Shown here: positions 13,521 through 22,900 of the stretch, piece by piece
Position numbering within the stretch: the first letter of the stretch is position 1
Layout: the number at the start of each line of letters is the position of its first letter
Source: Hypomesus transpacificus
Lineage: Eukaryota > Chordata > Actinopteri > Osmeriformes > Osmeridae
Assembly (NCBI RefSeq): GCF_021917145.1
Contig: NC_061073.1
Location: 11,986,017-12,050,016 of the forward strand
Length of the DNA stretch: 64,000 nt
Direction: 5' to 3'
Notes under the pieces: model-generated
Database searches by the model: none
The model's input: only the letters and a program-made list of their open reading frames with translations
What the model was told of the DNA's origin: nothing
Made by a program: the position numbers and the translations under genes

Positions 13521-15170
13521 TTACATTCTTCGTCAGCGGTACTTTCTATGTCCACCTTTATGTCATTTTGGATAAAAGCAAAGTGTGCGAAGTAAATCCA
13601 GATGCCAGTGTGATGGGGCCTCCGGGCTGTGTTTCCCCTGCCCAGGTCTCGGGGTTCAGCTGCTGTCGTACGGCCTGCTGATGTTGCTGGAGCTGCAGGA
13701 TGGGACTGGCTCTCTGGAGGCCCTGCTCTGGAGAGACGCTGTAGGTCCACACGCCAGAGGACATACTGGAAAAATACTGTGTGGTTGTATGTAGAGCTGC
13801 AGCAGTAGATCTGTCTGTTGGTTATGGGGTGGTAATGAGAGTTGTGTGTGCTGTAGGGGTGTTTGTGTGTGTGAATGTGATTCAAAGACATTCCAGTTTC
13901 TATCTGCACTTCATTTCAGTTGAACATTGCCTGTAGTAATATCTGTACATTTCTCCAAGGTTCTCCCTTGTGTATCTAGAAAGAGCAGTCGATCTGTTTT
14001 CATTTTGGCCTATTCCTGCTCGCAAAACCGTTGTTCGCTAATCAGAGTCTCCTGTGGCAGGAACAATTCTTCCACGTGTCACCTGATGGCTTGGCAGCCA
14101 ATACGGAGGCCCAGGGCAGGGTCCAGGAAACCATGGACAAGCTATGTCCATCAGGGAGGAGTATGGGTACGTGTATGAAGTCTTCCAACATTGACAGCTG
14201 GACCTTCAAACATAGACTGAGGTTATCAGTCTCTTCGGATATGCTGCAGTGAAATGATAACCAAATCAAAATGTCTAATCATAGTTTACATGAGCTTGAA
14301 CCTTGAAGACTTTTAGTTCTTCAAATGCTTTGGAATGGCCTTGCTGTAGGTTACCTCTGGTACACATCCCTGTCATAACATCACCTTGGTAGACATCAGG
14401 AAAGTCAGGCACACCTTCAGTCAGTTTTTAAAGGCAGAGCATTTAACTTCACATAAACGATGTCACTAATGAAGCATTGAGAAACAACAGCCAGAGAGCT
14501 CCCATTAGACAGAAACTGGCCTTGATGAGCCTTTCGGAGCATGAAGCCACGGCAGCGAAAGGAAAAAGTGATGGAAGAGCACAATTAACTTGCCAGAGGA
14601 AAGGTTGTCGTGGAGACCCATGAGGCCTCGATAAAAATCATGTACTTTCAGAGTGCTCCATACACTGTAGTGCTAGGCTAGGAGGAAGGAAGGAAGGAAG
14701 CCATTCGAGAGTAGTTTCAGAACAAATGATAGCCTATGGATATGCCAAGCTGTGATTGCATCATAAACATTTATAACCTGACTCTTTGACAAAGGATATC
14801 TAGAAACTGCATAAATCCAACCCAAGCTTGACCCGTGTTTCCAATGGTGTTCTTCCGCCATATATAGTATGTCAAACTAACACTTGGGTTGTCCTTTTAC
14901 AAAGTGACACTGTAAACCATAAACCCACTGACTTTAATCCTAGTTTTTACCCATGTCTTTAGCCCCAACATCTCAGGCAAGACTACTTATGAAAGGTAAA
15001 CCAGATCACCCCCCCCTCCCCCCCTTACAAGTGCTGCATCTTTCTTCTTCTTCCCAGCTGAACATCCCTGGTTGGATCTATGTCTCAGTGCGTATGCAGT
15101 GGAGGAGAACGGTCAGACAAGAGCCTGCTACCAGATCTGCCATACACACTGCAGAAATCCTGAATCTTGA
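152..15170 (+). CDS. pot1: Protection of telomeres 1 (POT1), 3' part, 12 coding exons; 5' end outside the window
   Basis: POT1 is the shelterin subunit that binds single-stranded telomeric DNA through two N-terminal OB folds and binds TPP1 (ACD) through its C-terminal half. Exons read: 152-445, 1545-1700, 9338-9522, 10170-10261, 10409-10435, 10620-10776, 11029-11237, 11721-11856, 11974-12056, 13646-13740, 14061-14166, 15058-15170 (stop TGA 15168-15170). All have AG/GT borders and phases join without a break, giving 550 residues; human POT1 has 634, so about 100 N-terminal residues are missing. Seen: the end of OB1 (GFSVVTFDG), OB2 (FDLTCQLL, VYDNHV, FHLHGG, SYGRGI), an acidic linker, then the C-terminal OB3 with its inserted resolvase-like domain (SYQPQRLFQSLKL, VIPVRS, LLDLSAPFLFRGK, DGTGSLEALL). 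The two zinc Cys pairs, YCHKC and GCKQC, are both present. The gene is intact as far as visible, with no frameshift. It lies upstream of gpr37 on the same strand, as in human. Confidence 0.96.
446..1544 (+). other. pot1 intron (between visible exons 1 and 2)
   Basis: It starts with GT at 446 and ends with CAG at 1542-1544. I see no conserved coding segment. Small open frames at 505-774 and 1097-1441 are AT-rich or low-complexity chance frames. Confidence 0.8.
3331..3500 (+). mobile_element. Degenerate tRNA-derived SINE (family 2), forward
   Basis: The block shares the order CACCGGACCA.., CATGTAGGCTG, ACATGTC.TCCCCTCTC with the reverse-strand element at 50,789-50,917. Both show a tRNA-like promoter remnant followed by the same CATGTCnTCCCC body. 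It ends near AATAAAGGCAGAAAG. Two independent copies in one window support a dispersed family; this copy is the more decayed, since its B box is lost. Confidence 0.55.
4508..4700 (+). mobile_element. tRNA-derived SINE (family 1), forward, near full length
   Basis: A tRNA-like head (GGTCAGTTGGCTAAGCGG is A-box-like) is followed by a central body (TGACGTTGTGTC..GGGCAAGGCACTTCACCC) and a tail (GTCGCTCTGGATAAGAGCG, then CTGCTAAATGACTAAATG). The tail forms a hairpin, GCTCT/AGAGC, and ends in TGTAA-type repeats. It resembles the 3' tail of L2-clade fish LINEs of the UnaL2 type, which mobilise SINEs. It matches the copy at 5555-5757 closely throughout. It lies in a pot1 intron. Confidence 0.85.
5555..5757 (+). 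mobile_element. tRNA-derived SINE (family 1), forward, best preserved copy
   Basis: Same architecture as 4508-4700. The B box is intact here (GTTCGATTCCCGG), the central GGGCAAGGCACTTCACCCTACTTGCC block is conserved, and the hairpin tail ends in TAATGTAAATGTAATG. The better B box suggests a younger insertion than its neighbour. It lies in the same pot1 intron and orientation, about 1 kb downstream of the first copy. Confidence 0.88.
8093..8127 (+). repeat. Poly(G) homopolymer, 35 bases
   Basis: An uninterrupted run of 35 G within a pot1 intron, followed by ATCATTAGAGG. It is the longest of a dozen G or C runs of 13 or more in this window. Its true length is hard to sequence and may be approximate. 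Confidence 0.9.
9263..9337 (+). promoter_or_regulatory. 3' splice-site region of pot1 exon 3 formed by a retroposon tail
   Basis: The hairpin-tail sequence of the SINE/LINE family (GTCGCTTTGGATAAAAGCG, then TCTGCTAAAATG) occupies roughly 9290-9327, ten bases from the acceptor CAG at 9335-9337. The good pyrimidine tract (TTCTCTGTCTTTCTCTG, 9263-9280) is pushed about 55 bases upstream. The tail contains TGCTAAAAT, which could act as a branch point. The exon itself (9338-9522) is clearly pot1 coding, so the site must be functional unless the gene is decayed. Confidence 0.6.
9813..9930 (-). mobile_element. SINE family 1, reverse strand, internally deleted
   Basis: Read on the minus strand it has the family 1 head (GGGGTCAGACGGCTGAGCGG, B box GGTTTGAATCCCGG) joined almost directly to the CTGCTAAATGACTAAATG tail. 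The central body and the hairpin are missing. It lies in the pot1 intron after exon 9338-9522. Confidence 0.75.
9936..10002 (+). repeat. C-rich short tandem repeat
   Basis: At least three copies of a unit made of a C run followed by GACTAATGA, with C-run length varying from about 5 to 16. It abuts the head of the reverse SINE, so it may have grown from a slipped C run next to the insertion. Confidence 0.7.
10409..10435 (+). CDS. pot1: pot1 27-nt microexon
   Basis: This segment has TATAG before it and GGTATT after it. It joins phase 1 to phase 1 between exons 10170-10261 and 10620-10776, adding nine residues (DSTGERSAT) to the acidic linker between the DNA-binding OB folds and the C-terminal domain. 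Skipping it keeps the frame, so it could be alternative. I infer it because its phases fit; the linker is poorly conserved, so similarity cannot prove it. Confidence 0.55.
10620..12056 (+). other. pot1: pot1 exons for the OB3/resolvase-like C-terminal half, with the zinc-binding Cys pairs
   Basis: Exons 10620-10776, 11029-11237, 11721-11856 and 11974-12056 encode the start of OB3, the inserted Holliday-junction-resolvase-like domain and the return to OB3. The first Cys pair (YCHKC) is at the end of the first of these exons; the second (GCKQC) begins the last. In human POT1 the corresponding pairs coordinate one zinc. All four Cys are present, so TPP1 binding is probably retained. The insert between them is poorly conserved, as is usual for this domain. 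Confidence 0.85.
12148..12330 (+). repeat. Diverged dispersed repeat (TCAATCAATCTTTATTTATA type)
   Basis: The TCAATCAATCTTTATTTATA...AAGCACAA start followed by GTGCTATACAGAGTGCT resembles the 3' ends of common fish non-LTR retroposons or their SINEs. A partial internal duplication (ACAACAGATACA-ACAGACA, near 12235-12285) follows. I cannot name the family. Confidence 0.4.
12505..12640 (+). repeat. CT-rich minisatellite (TCTCTCTCAATCTTTCAA units)
   Basis: Alternating TCTCTCTC and AATCTTTCAA blocks repeat several times with small changes, then pass into TCTCGCCC and a C run. It is a purine/pyrimidine-asymmetric tract in a pot1 intron. Confidence 0.8.
13398..13520 (+). repeat. Tandem duplication of a tRNA-Cys-like head with a 26-bp palindrome and poly(C)
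   Basis: A 44-bp unit (13398-13441 and 13447-13490, offset 49) begins TAGTGCGAGTGGTGTAGCTC and contains GTAGCTCAGTGGTAGAAT, the A-box region of a tRNA. Between the units lies a perfect 26-bp palindrome (13423-13448) built from AGAATAT. Thirty C follow at 13491-13520. No T-arm or acceptor stem is present, so it is not a tRNA gene. Confidence 0.8.
14167..15057 (+). other. Last pot1 intron
   Basis: The donor is GTACGT at 14167 and the acceptor TTCTTCTTCTTCCCAG ends at 15057. I see no coding segment or recognisable element; a short GGAA repeat lies near 14683-14700. Confidence 0.8.
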
Positions 15171-15405
15171 TCCGCACACACATACCATGTATCAAGATAG
15201 GTGGCTCCTCTGAGAGCTATACAGTCTGGGGGAAATGATTATAATATATTATGACATGTGTAAATGCGTTATTGTTTAACCTATTATCACTGCTGTTCAA
15301 ATGTCGTTTTTATTTTGTCCTATTCTCGTCGATGTGAAATGGTGAATGTGTTTATTTTTTTTAATGAATGTTTGTTTAAACTCCTAATGCCTTCTTGGAA
15401 ATAAA
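15171..15405 (+). terminator. pot1: pot1 3' UTR and poly(A) signal
   Basis: An AATAAA hexamer at 15400-15405 lies about 230 bases after the pot1 stop codon and is the first good candidate. The intervening sequence is AT-rich with no open frame of note. Confidence 0.6.
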
Positions 15406-18400
15406 TATCAAAGCGGATAGATGAAAGGTGATAAATGGAGTCGTGATCATTTGTTCCCTCCAAATTACAGCTGCCTACACGTTAGATGAAATTAGCTCTG
15501 CTTGCTGTGGGGTCAAACCCATTTTTCTTTTTTGCAATGTTACTTAATGTGTCTCTTTTTAACTATAAAGTATACGTACATTTTGTTCCAGAGCAGCCTT
15601 TACCAAGCCAGGCAACCCTGAGATGAAACCTTGGGATGTCCAGACAACTACCGACTGTTCCTTGATGTAGGTTACATCTCAATACTCTGAGATCCTCTTC
15701 TTTCCCTCATCTACTCACTTTCATTCTCAGGTGGGACAAATGAAAACAAGATGCATAGCCCACTAGGCCAGTTGCATCCAAGATGGCCAGAGCCTACCAA
15801 CAGATCTGCTTTCAATTGTCTGGTGCCTAAAGATTGCTTGGGAGGTAAAAGTGATAAGGAAAGTAAGCCCCTTCCGACTTCTCTCACTGCACTAAATTTG
15901 TTGAACAGAATCCTGCATTGAGAGTTCAGCAGTTTGTAATAGAGGTTTTTATGATGGTTTTATAGCCCCCGAAAATATTCCTGAAATTGATTATATTCCC
16001 TAGATTGATTCTGTTGGAGAACAAACCTAGCGGTAAACTCTGTTGTGGTTGTGCCATCTGGTGGTGCATCAGTACAATGTTCCTGCTTTATTCTTTTTTA
16101 ATTGCTTCCTGTGATGTATGAAGGATTTCATTACAACCAACCCCATGATTACTCTACTATATTTGAATTGATCTATTATTTAACAGATTTAGTCTGTTAT
16201 TACATATTCAAATCAATGTTGCTCAATTTGTTATAGCTGTTGGCATTTAGTTGTTTTAACTATGAAGACTGTTGAATCAACATATTGATCACACCTTATT
16301 GATTAAACTCATCACGTTGGAGAAGAGGATTCTGGGATTCATATAATGGTTTTGGCTTTTGTATTCGCTAAACAAGTGTCAAGACGCATCACAATGTGGA
16401 TTCTAGTGCTATGCAGATCGTGACTGTCTTTCGGGACTGTGAAAATTCAGTTGAGGGCTTTTGATGTTGCAGTCCAAGTTTGATGTTTTGAGCTGAGTAT
16501 TGTTCTTTATTTTGGTGCCTGTCATACTTGGATGTTAGGCCACTTGCATTTTCTCTCTGATAATCTTTCAAGCACCTATTCTCCAACTTCAATGACTTGT
16601 GTGATAGTGGAGCGCCATTTTACCAAACCCCTCAAGGTTTGCTTTTCCGCCTTGGCAGACTTCAAAATAAGCCTTTTCAACAACTGTGAAGGGTTCTTGG
16701 TGGTGTCGTAGATTTTCAGGACGTGACTTCGCAGGCTGGCAGAGAATGAAGGAAATGTATAGTAGGCCTATGGTGAAAATTCTACTGGAGCATTTATTGG
16801 TCTTCTGGCTAGCTGGTAAAAAATGTCACTCTTCCAACCTATCACTTTAGGAATTTTGTGGATATCAGAATTCCCACACGTGGTTGGTCCCTTCAAATTA
16901 TTTTTACTTTGCATCTACAGTACACTGTATTTTGTTGACATTGTATTGTGATAGAAACCAAAGCCAATAACCCACAACCTTAACCAATGCCTTGACCAAT
17001 GTGAAATGCAACGTAAACGTGTTGTGCTAATTGAGCATTGTTGGAATATATGGTTTAATAACATGGTACTTTTAGGGAATAATATATATGATTTGGTTTA
17101 GAATAAGGGTGTATGACAGTGTCATAAAACCACTATGTTTGAGTTACTTCACCATGCACAGCCCTGATGTGTGGTCACGCCAACCTTCTTCTCTGAGGGA
17201 CAACCAGTGCAAGAACTATGAGCGGATGATTATGTGATATCCATCTAATGTGGCATCCCATAATATGAGAGAACCAAAACCGTCCAAGTCGATCATGCCC
17301 TGTTTAATGAGGACAATGCCTGGAAGTTTGGTCCCGGGGTTACGTTGGCCTTCGCCATGAGCCAAGGCGAGCTGCTGTCGGCTGGGTAACTAGCGGCCTG
17401 TGAAAGACTTGGCCTGAAGGCTTGTCATGTTGAAAACTCTACACTTGTGTGAAAAGTATTTCTTAAATAAAAGAATAACATTTGGAGAGCTTGCAGAGTG
17501 ATGCATCAGTGGTGCCGTGTGTGGAAACAGGATCCTCTGAGCTTGGAGAGAGGGAGAGCTGGGTTGCTACAGGGAGAGAGGAGAATTCCCTCAGACAGAC
17601 ATCGGCACAGTTAAGCTTGGTGCAGATTCAACGATCGGTTAATCATCCACATGGCCTGACACCAAGACCAAGGGTCAAATCGACCTACTCGGATTGTATC
17701 CGTCCCATTGTAAGGCCAAAATAACATGTTTGTGAGAAGCAGTTATTTCTCTCCAACTGTTTCTGTGGAATCAGGAGAAAAAATTTCCCTTGGTGGAGGT
17801 AGGATTTCACTGGCCTGTGCTATAAAACAATAGCTACAACAGAAAGTAGGCGGACAGCTCTGAAAGGCTGTATACGGTGTGGTTATGTATATGGTTGTTC
17901 ATACATTCATCAGTAGTTGACTTGGTTGCTAATCCTTGAAACTGTTTCTTCCATATCTACTTTTGGAGTTGTTTTGGCCTCAGGCAGTTGATCTTTGTGT
18001 CCCTTGACTTAGATATTTCTTCCACTGTAAAACGTTCTGGATCACAAGGCTAAATGGTATGGGGCTACTATTGTTATACTACTGTACAGACAATGTATTA
18101 TTGAAACGGCCAACGGCTTTGTCTCCTTAGTTTATCCTATAGGAGGCGCCCAAGCGCTTTAATTTGTTTTGAAAAACACTCAAGTGGCTGGTTGAACTTC
18201 ATGTAGTTAATAAATGCACATTGAAACATATATAGATGGCAAAATGAAGTGGTATTCAACAGACTATTGAAAATTGTGAAAATTGTCAAAAATTGTCAAA
18301 TAATGTATTTGTCCGTGGATACAAGTAGGCTAGGAACAATGAAACAGAAAATGAAACAAAACTATCAGTTCCTTTGGTTATCCGAATGACAACAGAAGTC

Positions 18401-18954
18401 AGCAAGGGTTGTCATGAGGTTTTGCAGGGATGCGGTGTGACAGATCATTGTTAACCGCAAGGGGAGCCCATGTCCCTTCTCCGGTGAACCACTCTTCTAG
18501 CAGGCGATGCGCAACTCCAGACGGAGCTTGGCACCCCCCGACAATATCATTCTACAGTAGAGTGAGCGACCCGGATCTAGGGAACCACACCGTTCCGGGG
18601 CGCTCTTAAAACCTTTCTTAATGCAACAAACTGCAAACTTTAGACTCGCGTACTATTTGAATAGATTTTTTTTTAAGAAACTGTTCCGTCGTTGAAAGAC
18701 AGCGTACTAAAGCGAAACACTATAGGATACTTTTGGTGGTTACAAAGTCGTTGTAGAACTTGTTTGGTGCTAGTCTTCACTGCACCTGACTTTTAACGTG
18801 CAACTCGGTATCCCAAAATGATATAAGTTTGTTTCGAAAAAGAAAACATTTCTTGAGCTATGAATCGTTTTTCAATTGTGGCTCCAAAGACAGAATCAAT
18901 GGATAAATCATTTTGGAATACAATTCACTTTTGTCGAAGGCTTTAGGATAAACA
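15406..18954. other. pot1-gpr37 intergenic region, including the presumed gpr37 promoter
   Basis: No coding exon or known repeat is recognised. The last 400 bases (about 18,550-18,954) should contain the gpr37 transcription start and 5' UTR, because gpr37 begins at 18,955 and no splice acceptor stands out before it. A modest GC rise lies at 18,500-18,605. I do not see a convincing TATA box. Confidence 0.5.
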
Positions 18955-19980
18955 ATGCTGGTACCATTATTTAGGTTACTGTGCTTCTCGCTTTGGAGCG
19001 AGGATGTGATAGCTCACATTTACGGAGCGAACACAAAGACAACGATAACTCCTCGAAATTATGATACAGCTGGCAAAAACAGGAATTTGCACAACACTAC
19101 CAGTGGTGGCCGGAGATGGTATGAAGCTTACGAGCGTATCAACGAAAAGAACAATAGACGGGCGCATGCTACAAGTGCATCATCTTGGAATTCAATGCGG
19201 ACATGGATGAATTACATGAATGCATCTTATGGTTTTAAAAGAGTTGTGGACGAACGAAAGACGTCCAATGAAATGGCACTCGTCCGCTTGCCCAAGGATG
19301 GCAATGACCGGTGGCGCACGGAGGAAAAGTTGAACACCAACAAGCTAACTGTCATGAAAACGCACGGCGGTGGGCATGGTGATTTAAAGTTTTTAGCGAG
19401 GCATAAGAGAGGGGGAGGTCACCGGAACAAGAAACGCATTTGCAGAAACAAAAGATGGGCCATTTACCGTTTTAAACGAAACGAGAAGGATGACAAGATA
19501 AAGGAGAAGAAAATAAGTCAGCCGTCCAACACCTCTGTGGATGAACCACCAACCACGTGGGAAACACTACCCAAACCAATGGCCCAAAATCAGTCAATAG
19601 ACTTCCCAATTGATGACTATGAGCAGTTTACATTACCAGACGTAGGAGACAGCACACCGTTTGTTCCTATGAATACTAAAATAAGACGGAAAGTAGTCAA
19701 AAACCCGTTCTACCCTGTAACAGCCGAAGCATACGGCGCATATGCCATTATGATCATATCAGCCATAATTTTCACAGTGGGAATCATCGGGAATATTGCA
19801 ATCATGTGCATAGTGTGTCACAACTATTATATGAGAAGTATCTCGAATTCCCTCCTGGCCAATCTAGCCCTGTGGGATTTTGTCGTCATCTTCTTCTGCT
19901 TGCCCCTGGTGATATTCCATGAATTGACCAAGGACTGGCTCTTGGGGGAATTCTCCTGTAAAATCATCCCCTACATTGAG
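18955..19980 (+). CDS. gpr37: gpr37 exon 1: signal peptide, basic ectodomain, TM1-TM2
   Basis: The ATG at 18955 gives a short hydrophobic leader and is the only start that does. The ectodomain is rich in Lys and Arg, with N-glycosylation sequons at Asn47, Asn89, Asn192 and Asn212. Two RxKR motifs (RHKR, residues 149-152; RNKR, 164-167) fit furin-type cleavage; the human ectodomain is known to be shed. From about residue 250 onward ([16 protein letters not shown]) identity to the mammalian protein is very high, while the ectodomain is not. Confidence 0.93.
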
Positions 19981-22900
19981 GTAATAGCTGCTATCTGTAG
20001 GAAATTGTTTTGTGTCATTTTAAGAGAGTTGCAGCCAAGGGCTTCCTTTAACTCTAGGGGTGTATTCTATCATTGATGTATTAAGTAGGAATACGTGGAC
20101 TTGGCTCGCTCATTGGTTTCTTACGTAGTGGGTCTGTTTGTTTGTTTTTATTGTAAATGATTATATACATGTAATATGATGACTTGACTTGCTACCCTGC
20201 AGAAATTGTGGCATATACACAAAAGATACATACACCACACGGCCACACCCTGCCATGGTGCTTTTTGCTCTGGCTAGTGTCTGCAGTACATCAGACAATG
20301 GTAGGCCTAAGGTATACAGGGTCTAAATCCCTGGTTCTCCGGTGTCACCTCGACCTGGCGTTCCAGCTCAGGGAACTATCTGGAGCAGGAAACAGGCCCA
20401 GGGCAGCCTGCTCTGATGTCAGAGATGCTGTTACAGTCCCACTTTATCTCCCTCAAGCTGGTGTCTAGTTCTCAACCAGTACCTGCGGTGTTAGTTCGCA
20501 AGCCTCCCCTCAGGGCTTATAAAGGTAATGATAGCAAGTAGGTTCACGCCCACCGCTGCGTGATCTGCCCAGATGCAAGGCAGTGAGTCTACTCTGTCAA
20601 CAAACTATTTGCAACATTGCAATGATACAGTAAGTGATAAGGTCACACGGAAGGAGGCAGGTGATCGTCACGGCACTGTGTAACGAGAGATATCTGTTAT
20701 GATGTCATCTGTGGGCGTTCAGCTCTTACATAAGATCCATAACAAAGGCTAACGTGATGATCTTGGAGGTTGTGTTTTTGAAGATCATAGCCTAGCTTGA
20801 GAAACTTCCAGAAGTCAATGGGACTATTTGCTAATTGGAATGAAAAAGAAAAAGCCCAATCTCGATCATGTTCTGAGGGCATGGAAACAACAACATCAAT
20901 TTGAAAATGAATTCAAGACCTTTATTTCTTACCAAGGCCCTCCCTAGTCAGAGACATAGGGGTTAATGCGGTTAGTATTCACTGCGACACGATGTGTCAG
21001 TGCTGCAAATGGTGATGGTGCGACTGTCTGGGAGGATGGTCCTAATCCCATATTCTCAAAGCTGCAGTGATGGACCTGAGCCGCTTCTCTCACAGGAAAT
21101 CCCAGTTTACTGACACGGCGCTGAGCCGATCCACATCACTTAATGTGACACAAGCAGGCAGGGCAGGAGGCGGGCAGGGGAGGGCAGGGCAGGAGGCGAG
21201 CAGGGGAGGGGAGGGGAGGAGGCGGCATAGAGGGTCAGAAGGCTGGGTATGAGGCTGGCAGGGCATGAGGCAGGCAGGGTTTGCACCCAGACAGAATGAC
21301 ATGATGCTCCTCAACATCATGGATCACATTATGCTCTACTTAGCAAATGCTTCGAACGGTGGGTTCCAGTCATGTTGAATCGAATCCCTTCTGAGCTTAT
21401 CCAACAGAGCTTTACCTTTTCTTTTTTCACAACTACGTTTTATCTGTGAAACCCTCCCTCGAGTGCATGGGCTCATTAGTAGAGCTCTTTGAAATCAGTT
21501 TTCTTTCTTGCAGCAGTAGACTGTTATTAGTGTAGCTTCTCAACACGGAAATGTGATTTACCCCACAACAAAATGTGGTTATCATCAACACAAGGTATTC
21601 AGGTTTGCCACTTATCTGTCATATTTCCGTACTTTCTATCCATTAAGTGTCCTAAAATCAAATATAGAACTCCTTTGATTTATGTGCTGTCAGAAAACAA
21701 TGCAATTAAATATTTCATAAAGCAGACTAAACACAGGACTGCATAATCATCCAAAAAGCCCAGAGCAAAAACCGAAAGAACAAAGCTTTATTAAATGCCA
21801 GATTTTCTATTTTGCTACCGTTTGTTGTCATGGCCAGTTTGACTAATTCAACAAAACTGGGCTAAAAGGCCTATTTGTGTCTTCGCCCTGAATTTAAACC
21901 TGTAGGTGTTTGACTTAAATGTTGATACAGTTCCCTCTGCCTTATGTGATACAGTAATGCTGTGAAAAGACAGCGAAGCACATCCTCATTATGCTAATCG
22001 GCTCGGTAATCAAGAGATTAATGGAGCGTAATTACACAAACACTGGGAACATTAGTTCTAATGGCTGCCCTGGCAACCCGAGTGCAGTCCATGACAGTCT
22101 GTCATAAATGGCCATGATGTGACAGAGGTTACATACACAAAACCTGCCCTCCAGTGTTATACTCAGCCCCCTGTTGAGGAGCTAGCTGTCATTTTGACAA
22201 TGATGGACATGACTGGCGTGTAGAGAGAAAGGGAAACGAAAAAGTAAAATGACCACAGTAAAGAACCACCATATGGACCAAGACTCCTCTGAAAAATAAA
22301 CTGACAGAGGAACCACTGTCTTCTGTCTCTGTACTCCACACATGTATCATTTCACAGCTTTCACCTCTAGTCCCCCCTCTTTCTCTGTCCTCCTCCCTCC
22401 CCTTCTCTTTCACTGTCCCTCTCTCTCTGTTCTAAATGGAAGCTATAGATGTTAGCGTGAAGAAAGCCAGGGCCAGGACATCTGGCAGTACTCAGGGCTG
22501 CTCTGGCCAGTGGTGCGCCGGGGAAACGTGAAATGTTTACACCTTCTTCTGCCAGCCCTTTTAGAGAGGGAGCTCCTCTGATGCATGTTGGAAGAGCAGG
22601 CTTGGAGCCACACCATGTGGAAAATACTTTGTCGCCCTCACGCTGAATTTAGTTTGGCTGCTTTTGTGAACATGCGCTGGCGGTCTGAGTAACGTTAGTG
22701 TGTCTGTCTGCCTGTCTGACAATGAGGGGACATTTTATAACATTGATGATTGTGGAAGACATGGCATAGCTTCAAACCTCCTTGAAAACGCAATGAAAGT
22801 TCTGTGATTTTAACAATGTGTATATTAGTAACAATGTCTTTGCCACGTTAAACAGTTCAAAGTAAAAGGAAGCATCTGATCACAGTATATCGTGTGCACT

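Larger units (their letters stand above)
12057..13645 (+). other. pot1 intron with CT-rich repeat and tRNA-like tandem duplication
   Basis: It runs from GT at 12057 to CAG at 13643-13645. It contains a diverged dispersed repeat (about 12148-12330), a CT-rich tandem repeat (12505-12640), a duplicated tRNA-like segment with a palindrome (13398-13490) and a 30-base C run (13491-13520). No further exon is seen. Confidence 0.75.

Noticed and set aside
13439..13909. 156-codon minus-strand open frame with poly-Gly
   Set aside because: The poly-Gly is the translated 30-base C run; the rest is antisense to a pot1 exon.
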